Shown here: piece by piece, positions 37,950 to 46,632 of the stretch
Layout: every line of letters starts with the position of its first letter
How positions within the stretch are numbered: the stretch's first letter is position 1
NCBI RefSeq assembly: GCF_000400505.1
Contig: NZ_CM001857.1
Location: 1,648,386-1,712,385 of the forward strand
Length of the DNA stretch: 64,000 nt
Reading direction: 5' to 3'
Origin: Musicola paradisiaca NCPPB 2511
GTDB lineage: Bacteria; Pseudomonadota; Gammaproteobacteria; Enterobacterales; Enterobacteriaceae
The notes under the pieces: model-generated
The model's database searches: none
What the model was told of the DNA's origin: nothing
What the model saw: only the letters and a program-made list of their open reading frames with translations
Made by a program: the position numbers and the translations under genes

Positions 37950-38460
37950 CGTTTTTTCCCGTTGCACGTTGGCGGGGGTGAATTTCGACAATAATTTCTT
38001 CATTTCCGGGGATCAAGCCGCCATAACAGCGGTTAAACAGCAGCTGGCTGGTAAAGGTATTCTGTCGGTTGCGCTGCCGGTTCGCTACGGCTTTCATTCG
38101 GATGCGATTGAAGCTATCAAGCCTGCCTATCAGACATTACTGCATAAGATACCGGTCTTTACGCCGGCCATTCCCGTTTATTCGTCTGTATTGGGACGGT
38201 CTGTCGGTGTGTTACAACAAGCCGATGCTCAGGCGTATTTATGGCAGATTGTCAGAGATAAAATTGACTTTTCCGCCCTCGCACGTTCGGCGTTTACTGC
38301 AATGGAGGATCACTTTTTTATTGATGTATCGGCTACAGGCAGTTTGTCTAACTTTCTGAAGTATTCGAAAGGAAGTAATTATCAGCATGGCTATGTATTA
38401 AACCAGTTCGGTGACGGGATGAAATCTCTTGAATACCTGTTGTCGCAATTGAAAGCGTAA
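37936..38460 (+). pseudogene. C-terminal part of acyl hydrolase domain, out of frame
   Basis: Continues the AT-like fold of the preceding gene in the +1 frame: GCADVFSRCTLAGVNFDNN, FFISGDQAAI, then VRYGFHSDAIEAI with the catalytic His, and a normal C-terminus ending KSLEYLLSQLKA. No ribosome binding site or start suits independent translation. Removing one T from 37930-37934 would join it to the upstream frame (DIFSGCAD). Confidence 0.8.
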
Positions 38461-38529
38461 GAGGGCATCTGTTGAACAGGCGGCTAAGTAGAAATACCTA
38501 ACAGAATCCATTCAAAGGAGTGAACAGTC

Positions 38530-39663
38530 ATGACAATTCAAGTTTATATGTTTCCGGGACAAGGCTCCCAACAACGAGGAATGGGAGAGGCGTTGTTCGG
38601 CCGGTTTGCTGACTTGACCCGTATTGCCAACGATATACTCGGTTATTCAATTGAGACACTCTGTCTGGATGATCCTGATGGAAAGTTGAACCAGACACAA
38701 TATACCCAGCCTGCAATTTATGTCGTCAATGCGTTGTCTTATTTCAGGAGACTGGAGGAAACCGGCACCCGGCCGGATTTTGTTTTAGGCCATAGCTTAG
38801 GTGAATTTAACGCCTTACTGGCCGCCGAGTGCTTTGATTTTGCCACCGGTCTGAAGCTGGTGAAAAAACGTGGTGAATTGATGGGGCAGGCCGCCGGTGG
38901 TGGTATGGCAGCGGTACTGGGTGCGAGTGAAGCCCAGGTGCGGGAATTATTGAAAGCTAACAGGTTGGATCATATTGATTTGGCTAATTTTAATACGCCA
39001 TCACAAATTGTGATTTCGGGGCCTCGTGGCGATATCATGCATGCCGTCGATGATTTTGAACGTGGCGATATCAGATGTGTTCCCTTAAATACCAGCGGTG
39101 CTTTTCACTCCCGACTAATGCGGGATTCAATGGAGAAGTTTGAAAAATACCTGCGAAACTTTCAATTCTCGGCGTTGAAAATCCCGGTGATTGCCAATGT
39201 CACGGCCCGGCCATATCAGGATGAGACGCTGTTTACCTGTCTGGCTCAACAAATTGCCAGCCCGGTACGCTGGACGGAAAGTATTCAATATCTCATGAGC
39301 CTGGGGGCGGTTGAATTTACGGAGTTGGGCCATGGTGACGTTGTGAGCGGTCTGGTCGAAAAAATAAAAGCAGAGACGACGGCAGCCGAACTACAGGCCA
39401 TTCAGTTACCACGCGACGCCTATGACACGAAAAACGTCGCTGAAGCTACAGGTGGGTCGATGCATAACAAAACACAAGCGGCAGCCCAGAAGGTTGCCCA
39501 GTGGAACAGTCGCTTCCCGATCGGGCAAAAGGTTCGCTCCAGTATTTTGAATACGGAGGCGGAAACCCGAACAGAAGCGGTTTTATTATTTCAGCATCGT
39601 GCGGCGATCTATTTGAAAGGTTACAACGGCTATTTCGAACTGGATGAGTTAAATCCGTTATAA
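38530..39663 (+). CDS. Trans-acting malonyl-CoA:ACP acyltransferase
   Basis: 377 residues with AAGGAG nine bases before the ATG. FabD-type AT: FPGQGSQQRGMG, GHSLGEFNALLAAECF with the nucleophilic Ser, VKKRGELMGQ with the carboxylate-binding Arg, SGAFHSRLM with the catalytic His, and NVTARPY. The roughly 85-residue C-terminal extension ending in KGYNGYFELDELNPL is common in AT proteins of trans-AT PKS clusters. It charges the AT-less modules of PKS1 to PKS3 with malonyl units. It is the last gene of the cluster in this window, 69 bp after the acyl hydrolase remnant. Confidence 0.93.
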   Translation: MTIQVYMFPGQGSQQRGMGEALFGRFADLTRIANDILGYSIETLCLDDPDGKLNQTQYTQPAIYVVNALSYFRRLEETGTRPDFVLGHSLGEFNALLAAECFDFATGLKLVKKRGELMGQAAGGGMAAVLGASEAQVRELLKANRLDHIDLANFNTPSQIVISGPRGDIMHAVDDFERGDIRCVPLNTSGAFHSRLMRDSMEKFEKYLRNFQFSALKIPVIANVTARPYQDETLFTCLAQQIASPVRWTESIQYLMSLGAVEFTELGHGDVVSGLVEKIKAETTAAELQAIQLPRDAYDTKNVAEATGGSMHNKTQAAAQKVAQWNSRFPIGQKVRSSILNTEAETRTEAVLLFQHRAAIYLKGYNGYFELDELNPL

Positions 39664-39801
39664 GGCGAATACACCCCCTTTCAGGGAAGACGACAGGGTC
39701 TGGCATAAATTAATGTGCTGAATACCAAGATTTATTAACACCAGCATGGTGCAAATATAAATTCATTCCAGTCATCCAGCGCAATAGTCCATTTTTATTG
39801 C

Positions 39802-39883
39802 GGCATGTTACTGCGAAAGCAGGCAAGACTAAAATAGGAATGCTTTCCCGTATCGGGGAGCGTCTCTGTTTTGGTCTTTTTTT
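39802..39883 (+). promoter_or_regulatory. BglG-type RAT antiterminator overlapping a terminator
   Basis: The stretch ggcatgttactgcgaaagca then GGCAAGACT (39802-39830) matches the ribonucleic antiterminator of beta-glucoside (bgl/arb) operons: GTTACTGC...GCAGGCAA. It overlaps the 5' arm of a terminator, aagactaaaa (39825-39834) pairing with ttttggtctt (39869-39878), followed by a run of T to 39883. It lies directly before a broken EIIB gene and is probably orphaned. Confidence 0.8.
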
Positions 39884-39907
39884 GGGGGCTCAACACTAAG
39901 GGACATC

Positions 39908-40180
39908 ATGAATGACAACGCAACAGTTAAGCAGATTCTCCACTATGTGGGTGGCCGGAAATGTTCGTCAGTCAACGCACTACGCTGCACACGGTTACGA
40001 ATGGAGTTTAATGATCATTCCCGAATGAATGAGGCTCATATCCGTAATATTACCGGTGTGATCAGCGTGGTGGAAAACGGGGCCAGTTTCAAATCGTCCG
40101 CGGTAATGAAGTACAGCAGGTATTCCCTGTGCTAAAGAAATCGTTGACGGAAAAGAATAACCACAACAGCGGGAAGAAAG
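39908..40180 (+). pseudogene. PTS beta-glucoside EIIB domain remnant
   Basis: The start (VKQILHYVGG) and then CTRLRMEFNDHSRMNEAHI and ITGVISVVENG are the N-terminal EIIB domain of a bgl/arb-type EIIBCA permease. The frame is broken: the continuation QFQIV-GNEVQQVFPVL is in the +2 frame from about 40082, and the region around the phosphorylated Cys (HCATRLR in intact proteins) is also scrambled. No EIIC or EIIA follows. With the RAT leader upstream this is the front end of a lost operon. Confidence 0.75.
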
Positions 40181-40197
40181 ATGACAAGAATGGGGTA

Positions 40198-40467
40198 ACT
40201 TTTTTCTTCGATACCTGTCAGCCGGTCGATGAAATGACGGAGTTTCAGCTCAGTAGCAGGCAGGTGCCCGATAACTGGAAAGAGATGGTTGTTCATACTG
40301 GCAAGCAGACGGGCGGCGTGGTTCTCTGACCATGTCCGGTTGCTCTTGTGCCAGCCCAGCGCCACGTCCCTGAATGATTTTTCTGGTGAACGGGGCGCTT
40401 GTTTAGCCGCCCGCTGGTGTGCGGGGTTGATATTCTGTGCCAGCAGTTTACGGATGCCGCCCCTGGC
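40198..40467 (-). pseudogene. P4-type tyrosine integrase remnant
   Basis: On the minus strand the stretch RSPEKSFRDVALGWHKSN then RTWSENHAARLLASMNNHLF, PVIGHLPATELKLRHFIDRL and TGIEEK matches the core-binding domain of P4-family integrases. The frame is closed upstream by a stop and loses similarity after GIEEKS; the catalytic RHRY domain is absent. It lies immediately on the 3' side of tRNA-Asn, in the place and orientation usual for an integrase of an element inserted there. Confidence 0.75.
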
Positions 40468-40621
40468 TTAGGGTGTGGATTTTCGTGTTGTTAAGCGACA
40501 TGTGGGGGTCACGCCATTATCGAACCGGAAAGACCCCAAATCTGACCACCAAATTCTCCCGATGCGGAGGGTAAACTGAAAATGCATCGGGAAAGGGTTT
40601 TGATGCTATCGCGTTGGATAT

Positions 40622-40651
40622 AAAAGCAAATGCCTTTCGACATCTGCTTTT
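40622..40651 (-). terminator. Terminator of tRNA-Asn
   Basis: aaaagcaaatg (40622-40632) pairs with catctgctttt (40641-40651) with one mismatch and an 8-base loop. On the minus strand it lies 6 bases after the tRNA-Asn 3' end and closes with an A/T-rich stem. Confidence 0.65.
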
Positions 40652-40657
40652 CTGAAT

Positions 40658-40733
40658 TGGCTCCTCTGACTGGACTCGAACCAGTGACATACGGATTAAC
40701 AGTCCGCCGTTCTACCGACTGAACTACAGAGGA
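40658..40733 (-). tRNA. tRNA-Asn (GTT)
   Basis: 76 bases on the minus strand: acceptor TCCTCTG / CAGAGGA, D-loop AGTTCAGTCGGTAGAAC, anticodon loop CTGTTAA with GTT, T-loop GGTTCGAGTCC and encoded GCCA end. An integrase remnant lies next to its 3' end. Confidence 0.97.
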
Positions 40734-40954
40734 ATCGGTGAAGTGGGGCGCATGATAACGGTGAGGATGTTGTATGTCAAAGGGGTAAACCGCATTTTGC
40801 GTCTGTTTGCTAACAGAATATCCAAATTGATGGTTTTGCGACGTTTATCGGTCAACGACCTACCGGATGGCGAACTGTTTTCCCCCACCTGATGACGTCA
40901 ATCGGGGGGTGTGCCCTCCTGGTTTCGGACGCGATGTTTTCGTTCTTGTCCGGG

Positions 40955-41860
40955 TCAGTGGTCGATACCGCTGACTGGTGTGGCAATCAGCATTTTCATC
41001 CGCAGAATGAGGGTGTCGATCAATTGGCTACGGGCGCTTTGCGGCGGGAAAATGGCCAGATAGGCGATATCCATACGGGGCAGAAGCGGCTTGATCAGCA
41101 GATTGGCACTGCTGGTCTGCGCGGTGATGAGGTCGACGATACCGATGCCCAGCCCTGCTGCGGCCATAGAGCAGCAATGACGCAAGGCGGTTTCCACCGG
41201 GTGTTTTAGCTCCAGCCCTTCCCGTGCGACGGCCTTGAGGATCTGATCGTGCAGTATGGTCTTTCTGCCCGGTAGGATCGGACGATAGCGAATCAGATCC
41301 ATCAGGGTGATCTGCGGTGCATCGGCCAGTTCGTGCTGTGGAGAGACCACCGCCACGGCGTGAGCGGCGCCAATCATTTCTGCATGGAGTCCCTTGACGG
41401 TAGGTGTACCGTTGATGAAACCGACGTCGTACTGGTTGCTCATCACCATTTCCGTAATGGTGAGCGTACTTTCCACATCCATAAACAGAGAAATATCGGG
41501 ATAGTCGTGCAGCAGCGGCGGAAAGAGGTACTCGGCGCACAGACTGGAGAGTGAAGAAACGGCGCCGATACGCAGGATACTGCCTTTGGCCTGGCGGATG
41601 TCGTTGGCAATCCGGGTAATATGGTCAATTCCAAGATAAAGCCGTTCAATTTCGCGAAACAATTTGAGCGCTTCGTCACGGGGCACCAGACCCCGTCCAT
41701 CCCGATCAAACAACTTTAAATTCAACCCATATTCAAAATCTTTAATCAATCTGCTGACAGCAGGTTGCGTAATATTCATCATATTAGCTGCCTGCGTGAT
41801 ACCACCGGTAAGAATCACTTTATGAAAAGCATCAATTTGTCTGAGGTTGATTCGACCCAT
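40955..41860 (-). CDS. LysR-family transcriptional regulator
   Basis: About 301 residues from ATG 41860 (MGRINLRQIDAFHKV); a TTG 12 bases earlier is possible but less likely. N-terminal winged HTH: FHKVILTGGITQAANMMNIT then QPAVSRLIKDFE. The effector-binding domain follows (LRIGAVSSLSSLCAEYLFPP and so on). It is divergent from the ABC transporter operon with a 149-bp A/T-rich gap (41861-42009), so probably controls that operon in response to its substrate. It looks intact and unrelated to the PKS island. Confidence 0.92.
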   Translation of the reverse strand: MGRINLRQIDAFHKVILTGGITQAANMMNITQPAVSRLIKDFEYGLNLKLFDRDGRGLVPRDEALKLFREIERLYLGIDHITRIANDIRQAKGSILRIGAVSSLSSLCAEYLFPPLLHDYPDISLFMDVESTLTITEMVMSNQYDVGFINGTPTVKGLHAEMIGAAHAVAVVSPQHELADAPQITLMDLIRYRPILPGRKTILHDQILKAVAREGLELKHPVETALRHCCSMAAAGLGIGIVDLITAQTSSANLLIKPLLPRMDIAYLAIFPPQSARSQLIDTLILRMKMLIATPVSGIDH

Positions 41861-42009
41861 AGATGTTACCAAGTATAATATTTATTTATGAGTTACGTAT
41901 AAAATACAATTTTTCATCACATAAACCAACTCGTAGACTCAGGATATCAGCCATAGCCGTTAGTAACACGCCGACATACCTGAGATAACGACAGCAATAA
42001 GGATAGAGT

Positions 42010-43554
42010 ATGAAAGGAACAGTGTTATTTGCCAGTTTGTTTGCCCTGATGCCTTTGGCGCAAGCCGCAGATTTAACAATAGGCCTCGCGTCTTTTACTA
42101 CCTCGATGGATCCGCAGTTCTATGTCGGGGGGGCGAACAGTGCCATGGCACGAAATATTTTCGACGGCCTGGTCAATCAGAATGAAAGACAGCAGATTAC
42201 GCCGGCACTGGCTGTGTCATGGAAAGCGTTGAACGATACCACTTGGCAATTCAAACTGCGGCCGAATGTGAAGTTTCATGATGGCAGCGCTTTTACGGCA
42301 GACGATGTGGTCGCCAGTGTGAAGCGCGTGGCGCTGGCATCGAAGAATAGCCCCAGTTCATACGCACCTTACGTAGCGGATATTGTCGATATTAAGGCTA
42401 TCGACCCGTTGACGGTGGAGATTCACACCCAAACGCCGTCGGCATTATTGCTGAATAACCTCAGCCGTATCGCCATCATGCCAGCGCGTCTTTCCGAGGT
42501 ACCGACCGAGACGCTGAACAGTGGGAAAGAGGTGATCGGCACCGGGCCGTTCAAATTTGTGTCCTATGCGCCGGATGATAAGGTCGTGTTGCAGCGTAAC
42601 GACAACTACTGGGGCGGCAAACCCGACTGGGATACGGTGACGCTGCGTCTGGTGAAGAACAACGGCGCTCGCGTAGCGGCGCTGCTGTCCGGCGATGTGG
42701 ATTTGATTGAAAGCGTACCGACGGCGGATAAAAGCAATATCGCCAAACAATCCAGTCTGACGACGATCTCTGTGCCGGGTAATCGTATTCTTTATCTGCA
42801 CCCGGATCAGGATCGTGAAATTTCCCCGTTTGCGCAGGGGGAGGATGGCAAAAATCCACTGCGCAAAGTAGAGGTGCGTCAGGCGATGTCGTTGGCGATC
42901 AACCGTGATGCCATTGTGCAACGCATCCTGGATGGGCAAGGGTTATCGTCTTCGCAATTGGTACCTCAGGGGTATCAGGGGTATTCCCGGCAGATAGCCG
43001 CACCGGTATATGACCCGGCGAAAGCGAAACAGATGCTGGCACAGTCGGGTTATCCCAACGGTTTTACGCTGACGTTCCATGCGTCTAATGACCGTTATCC
43101 CAACGATGCCAAAATCGCGCAGGCGCTGGGGCAGATGTTCAGCCAGGTAGGCATTAAAACCGAAGTCGTCACTATGCCGGGCAGTGTTTATTTCGCCAAG
43201 GCGGCAAAGCGTGAGTTCAGCCTGGTGATGGGCGGCGCAGCGATTGAAACCGGCGAGGCCTCCGGTGTGTTGGGGCCGTTGCTGGAGACGTTCGGGCCGA
43301 ATGCCGGCCAGGGCAACCGGGGGCGTTATTCGAATGCCGAATTTGACCGGCTGCTGAATCAGGCACGCAGTACCCTTGATGAAAGCCAGCGCGACAAACT
43401 GTTGCAGCAGGCTACCGATTTGGCCATGAAAGAGCAGGGCGTGATTCCTCTGCTGTTCCTGTCCAATACCTGGGCGATGAAAAAAGGCTATAGCTATGCC
43501 GGTCGTACCGACGGCTATACCTTGCCCTATTTTGTTCACAGTAAGTCGTTGTAG
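42010..43554 (+). CDS. ABC transporter substrate-binding protein, oligopeptide/dipeptide family
   Basis: 514 residues with a signal peptide (MKGTVLFASLFALMPLAQA|AD). The mature part has the SBP_bac_5 features: DGLVNQ, KLRPNVKFHDGSAFTADDVV, IGTGPFKF, and a long lobe ending near the C-terminus with IPLLFLSNTWAMKK. It is periplasmic and delivers substrate to the two permeases at 46.6 to 48.5 kb. Unusually for such operons, an aldolase-family gene and two nucleoside hydrolases sit between it and the permeases, which suggests a substrate with a nucleoside or N-riboside part rather than plain peptides. Confidence 0.92.
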   Translation: MKGTVLFASLFALMPLAQAADLTIGLASFTTSMDPQFYVGGANSAMARNIFDGLVNQNERQQITPALAVSWKALNDTTWQFKLRPNVKFHDGSAFTADDVVASVKRVALASKNSPSSYAPYVADIVDIKAIDPLTVEIHTQTPSALLLNNLSRIAIMPARLSEVPTETLNSGKEVIGTGPFKFVSYAPDDKVVLQRNDNYWGGKPDWDTVTLRLVKNNGARVAALLSGDVDLIESVPTADKSNIAKQSSLTTISVPGNRILYLHPDQDREISPFAQGEDGKNPLRKVEVRQAMSLAINRDAIVQRILDGQGLSSSQLVPQGYQGYSRQIAAPVYDPAKAKQMLAQSGYPNGFTLTFHASNDRYPNDAKIAQALGQMFSQVGIKTEVVTMPGSVYFAKAAKREFSLVMGGAAIETGEASGVLGPLLETFGPNAGQGNRGRYSNAEFDRLLNQARSTLDESQRDKLLQQATDLAMKEQGVIPLLFLSNTWAMKKGYSYAGRTDGYTLPYFVHSKSL

Positions 43555-43666
43555 ATGGTTCTATAATTATTAGATTTATCAATTAGTTAATTGTAATAAG
43601 TATTGGGTGAGGAGGGGTGAGAACACGTCATTCCCAACACACCGTCATAACGATGGGTTGAGATTA

Positions 43667-43773
43667 AGAGCCTATCCCCGTAGGCGTATGTGTCGTCGGG
43701 GTATCTGTAGCAGGGTTGTGCTTCATTCGCGCGATGGATGAAGGCAGGCCATCGCCCTACCGAGATAGGCTCT
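43667..43773. repeat. Palindromic repeat, about 107 bp, between transporter and aldolase genes
   Basis: agagcctatccccgtagg at the left and ccctaccgagataggctct at the right are imperfect inverted repeats enclosing about 70 bases. Small size, terminal inverted repeats and location between two operon genes fit a miniature inverted-repeat element; no other copy is seen in the window. In RNA it would form a long hairpin that could lower expression of the downstream genes relative to the binding protein. Confidence 0.6.
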
Positions 43774-43841
43774 AGACCCATCCAGTGCGTAATTTTGCGT
43801 TAACACCAGGGTCTTTATAAAAAGAATACCGAGGCAGAGAG

Positions 43842-44726
43842 ATGGTTGAATTTAGTGGGGTTTTCCCTTATCTGGTTTCACCGGTGAAAACGGATGGCGA
43901 GGTCGATAAGGCCGTGCTGACCGAGCTGGTCGAGCATTTGATCGCCAGCGGTGTTCATGGGTTGACTCCGTTGGGAAGCACTGGTGAATTCGCCTATCTC
44001 AATGCCCGGCAACGTTTTGATATTGTCAGTACCGTGGTTACTGCCGCCAGGGGCCGGGTTCCGGTCATTGCCGGCGTAGCCGCTACCACTATTCAGGATG
44101 CCGTGGCCCAGACGGAAGCGTTTGTCCAACTGGGCGTCGACGGCATCCTGGCTATTCTTGAAGCCTATTTCCCTATTGCCGATGACGGCGTGGAAGCTTA
44201 CTTTCGCGCTATCGCCGCCGCCGCCCAAACCAAACCGGTGGTGCTGTACACCAATCCCCAGTTTCAACGTTCGGACTTGAGCCTGCCAGTGATTGAACGG
44301 CTCAGTCATGTGACGAATATTAACTACATCAAGGACGCCTCGACCAATACCGGCCGTCTGCTGTCAATCATTGAACGCACGCAGGGACGGATGAGCGTCT
44401 TCGCTGCGTCTGCGCATATTCCTGCCTGTGTGATGTTGATAGGCGGCGTCGGATGGATGGCCGGCCCGGCCTGCATCGTACCGAAACAGAGCCTGGCGCT
44501 GTATGAGGCGGCCCGGCGCGGTGATTGGTCGCAGGCGATGACGCTGCAGCGGCCGCTATGGCGCGTCAACGAAATTTTTGCCCGTTATTCGGTGGCGGCC
44601 TGCATCAAAGCCGCGCTACAACTGCAAGGATTTGCGGTCGGCGATCCGCTCCCGCCGCAAAAACCGTTGGCGGGAGCCGCGCTGGAGGAGATCGCTGACG
44701 TCTTGCGTTCGGTTGGCGCGTTATGA
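43842..44726 (+). CDS. Dihydrodipicolinate synthase/N-acetylneuraminate lyase family aldolase
   Basis: 294 residues, (beta/alpha)8 class I aldolase family. Visible are [14 protein letters not shown], the catalytic Tyr in LYTNP and the Schiff-base Lys in YIKDAS. The family forms or cleaves C-C bonds with pyruvate or similar 2-oxo acids. A housekeeping DapA role is unlikely because the gene is in a transporter/nucleoside-hydrolase operon. Its stop overlaps the next start (ATGA), so expression is coupled. Substrate unknown. Confidence 0.9.
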   Translation: MVEFSGVFPYLVSPVKTDGEVDKAVLTELVEHLIASGVHGLTPLGSTGEFAYLNARQRFDIVSTVVTAARGRVPVIAGVAATTIQDAVAQTEAFVQLGVDGILAILEAYFPIADDGVEAYFRAIAAAAQTKPVVLYTNPQFQRSDLSLPVIERLSHVTNINYIKDASTNTGRLLSIIERTQGRMSVFAASAHIPACVMLIGGVGWMAGPACIVPKQSLALYEAARRGDWSQAMTLQRPLWRVNEIFARYSVAACIKAALQLQGFAVGDPLPPQKPLAGAALEEIADVLRSVGAL

Positions 44727-45673
44727 CTATTCCGGTGATTATTGACTGCGATCCCGGTATTGATGACGCGATCGCATTGCTGAGCGCCTTCGTTGCGCCT
44801 GGGCTGGATATCCGCGGGATCACCGTCGTTAACGGCAATCAGCCGGTAGAGACAACGCTGCGCAATGCGTTGCAGATCACCGAACTGGGAAAACGCCAGG
44901 ATATCCCGGTGTATCGCGGTTGCTGGCAGCCGATGCTGCGCGCGCCCATTCACGGCCAGTTTCACGGTAAAAGCGGGTTGGGCGACGGTGCGTTTCCCGC
45001 GCCGGTCAAACCGCCGGAAACGCAACATGCCGTTGATTTTTTAGTGACTTCCTGCCGTGAGGCGGCCCGCGTGGGCCAGCCGCTGACGTTGTGCGCGCTG
45101 GGGCCGCTGACCAATATCGCCAGCGCCTTCTGTATGGCGCCGGATATCGCCGCAGGCATCGCACGTATTGTACTAATGGGCGGCACCTGCCGTGAGTTAG
45201 GCAATCGCACCATGACGTCTGAATTCAATATGCTGGCTGATCCGCATGCGGCGCAGGTGGTGTTCTCGCAAGCCGTGCCGATCACCATGCTGCCGCTGGA
45301 TGCAACGCATCAGGTGATTCTGACGCCGGAGCGGGTGACGGAACTGGTCGCCAATGCCGGTCGTTTACGTCAGGCGTTGGGGGAGTTGATGGCGTTTTGG
45401 GATCGCAATGACGTCAGGCGCTATGGTTCCCGGGGCGGCCCGTTGCACGACCCGCTGGTGATCGCCTGGTTGTTGAACCCGAGGTTATTCAGCAGTGAGA
45501 CGGCGCGGGTGTTTGTCGAACACCAGAGCGAACTTTGTATGGGGCGGACGGTCGTAGACCTGTATGCCAAGTCTGGCGAGCCCGCCAATGTGTCGGTCGT
45601 GACCCGCGTGGATGCAGACGGCGTATTCCGGCTGTTCTGCCAGCTTTTCTCCTGTTACGGAAATGAGCAATGA
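44723..45673 (+). CDS. Nucleoside hydrolase (IunH family), first of a pair
   Basis: 316 residues. The N-terminus [14 protein letters not shown] holds the family's Ca2+-binding DxDPGxDDA motif, with [12 protein letters not shown] and later [14 protein letters not shown] and [10 protein letters not shown], all typical of inosine/uridine-preferring hydrolases that cleave the N-glycosidic bond of ribonucleosides. It overlaps both neighbours by 4 bp (ATGA). The paralogous second copy is adjacent. Cytosolic; probably processes what the ABC transporter imports. Confidence 0.93.
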   Translation: MTIPVIIDCDPGIDDAIALLSAFVAPGLDIRGITVVNGNQPVETTLRNALQITELGKRQDIPVYRGCWQPMLRAPIHGQFHGKSGLGDGAFPAPVKPPETQHAVDFLVTSCREAARVGQPLTLCALGPLTNIASAFCMAPDIAAGIARIVLMGGTCRELGNRTMTSEFNMLADPHAAQVVFSQAVPITMLPLDATHQVILTPERVTELVANAGRLRQALGELMAFWDRNDVRRYGSRGGPLHDPLVIAWLLNPRLFSSETARVFVEHQSELCMGRTVVDLYAKSGEPANVSVVTRVDADGVFRLFCQLFSCYGNEQ

Positions 45674-46623
45674 CACGCCATCGCATTATTATCGATACCG
45701 ATCCGGGCGTGGATGACGCCGTCGCATTGTGGCTGGCGCTGGCCTCTCCGGAGTTGGATATTCTCGGCATCACTGTCGTTGCCGGCAACGTGGCGCTTGA
45801 AGATACGACGCTGAATGCGAGCCGTATCGTAGCGCTGTCCGGGCGTCGTGATGTCCCGGTTTTCGCCGGTGCGCCGCGGCCGTTGATCGGGCCGCAACGG
45901 TTCGGCAAATACGTACACATCGGCGCTTTTCGGCCTGAGCTGGTGCCTGCCGAACCGTTAACCTTGCAACAAGAGCATGCCGTCGATTTTATTGTGCGTA
46001 CTGCGCGTCAGGCGGCTGAGGATCATAATCCGATCACGATTTGCGCTATCGGCCCGATGACCAATCTGGCGCTGGCGTTGATTCAGCACCCGGATGTGGC
46101 GAAAGGTATCCGCCAGATTGTCACCATGAGTTGCGCATTTACGGCGTTAGGGCATCGGACGCCGTGGGCGGAATTCAATATCTATGCCGATCCGCATGCG
46201 GCGCATCGCGTCTTTTTCAGCGGTATTCCGCTGGTGATCATGCCGTTGGACGTAACGTTCCAGGCATTGTTGACTTCCCGCGAGCTGGCGACGCTGCGCG
46301 AATGCGGCGGATTACCCGGTCAGGCTGTCGCCCGACTGTTTGAAACCTTCGATCGTAGTGATGTTCAACGCCTTGGTCGGGAAGGCGGGCCGGTACATGA
46401 CGCTGCCGTCATCGCCTGGTTGCTGCAACCGACACTGTTTAACGGCTGCCGTACTCGTGTCGGCGTGGTGACTGACGGTGAAACCGCCGGACACACCTGG
46501 GCGGATTTTCATAACAAACTGAATGCGGAACCTAACGCGACGGTTATGCAGTCTATTGATGAAGCTGGTTTTTTCTCTCTTCTGACACAGGTGATGGCGC
46601 GTTACGGCCATTCGCAGGCATAG
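45670..46623 (+). CDS. Nucleoside hydrolase (IunH family), second of a pair
   Basis: 317 residues with IDTDPGVDDAVALW, AGNVALEDTTLNASRIVAL, EFNIYADPHAAHRVF and MPLDVTFQALL. Clearly paralogous to the upstream gene but diverged, so the two may prefer different bases or sugars. Starts inside the upstream stop (ATGA) and ends 9 bp before the first permease. Duplication of this enzyme inside one transporter operon is the strongest hint that the substrate contains an N-glycoside. Confidence 0.93.
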   Translation: MTRHRIIIDTDPGVDDAVALWLALASPELDILGITVVAGNVALEDTTLNASRIVALSGRRDVPVFAGAPRPLIGPQRFGKYVHIGAFRPELVPAEPLTLQQEHAVDFIVRTARQAAEDHNPITICAIGPMTNLALALIQHPDVAKGIRQIVTMSCAFTALGHRTPWAEFNIYADPHAAHRVFFSGIPLVIMPLDVTFQALLTSRELATLRECGGLPGQAVARLFETFDRSDVQRLGREGGPVHDAAVIAWLLQPTLFNGCRTRVGVVTDGETAGHTWADFHNKLNAEPNATVMQSIDEAGFFSLLTQVMARYGHSQA

Positions 46624-46632
46624 GAGTATCCG

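Noticed and set aside
40129..40329. Separate small gene on the + strand
   Set aside because: Its beginning is the out-of-frame end of the EIIB remnant and the rest is antisense to the integrase remnant.
43587..43781. Minus-strand open frame in the transporter operon
   Set aside because: It is produced by the palindromic repeat and has no coding features.
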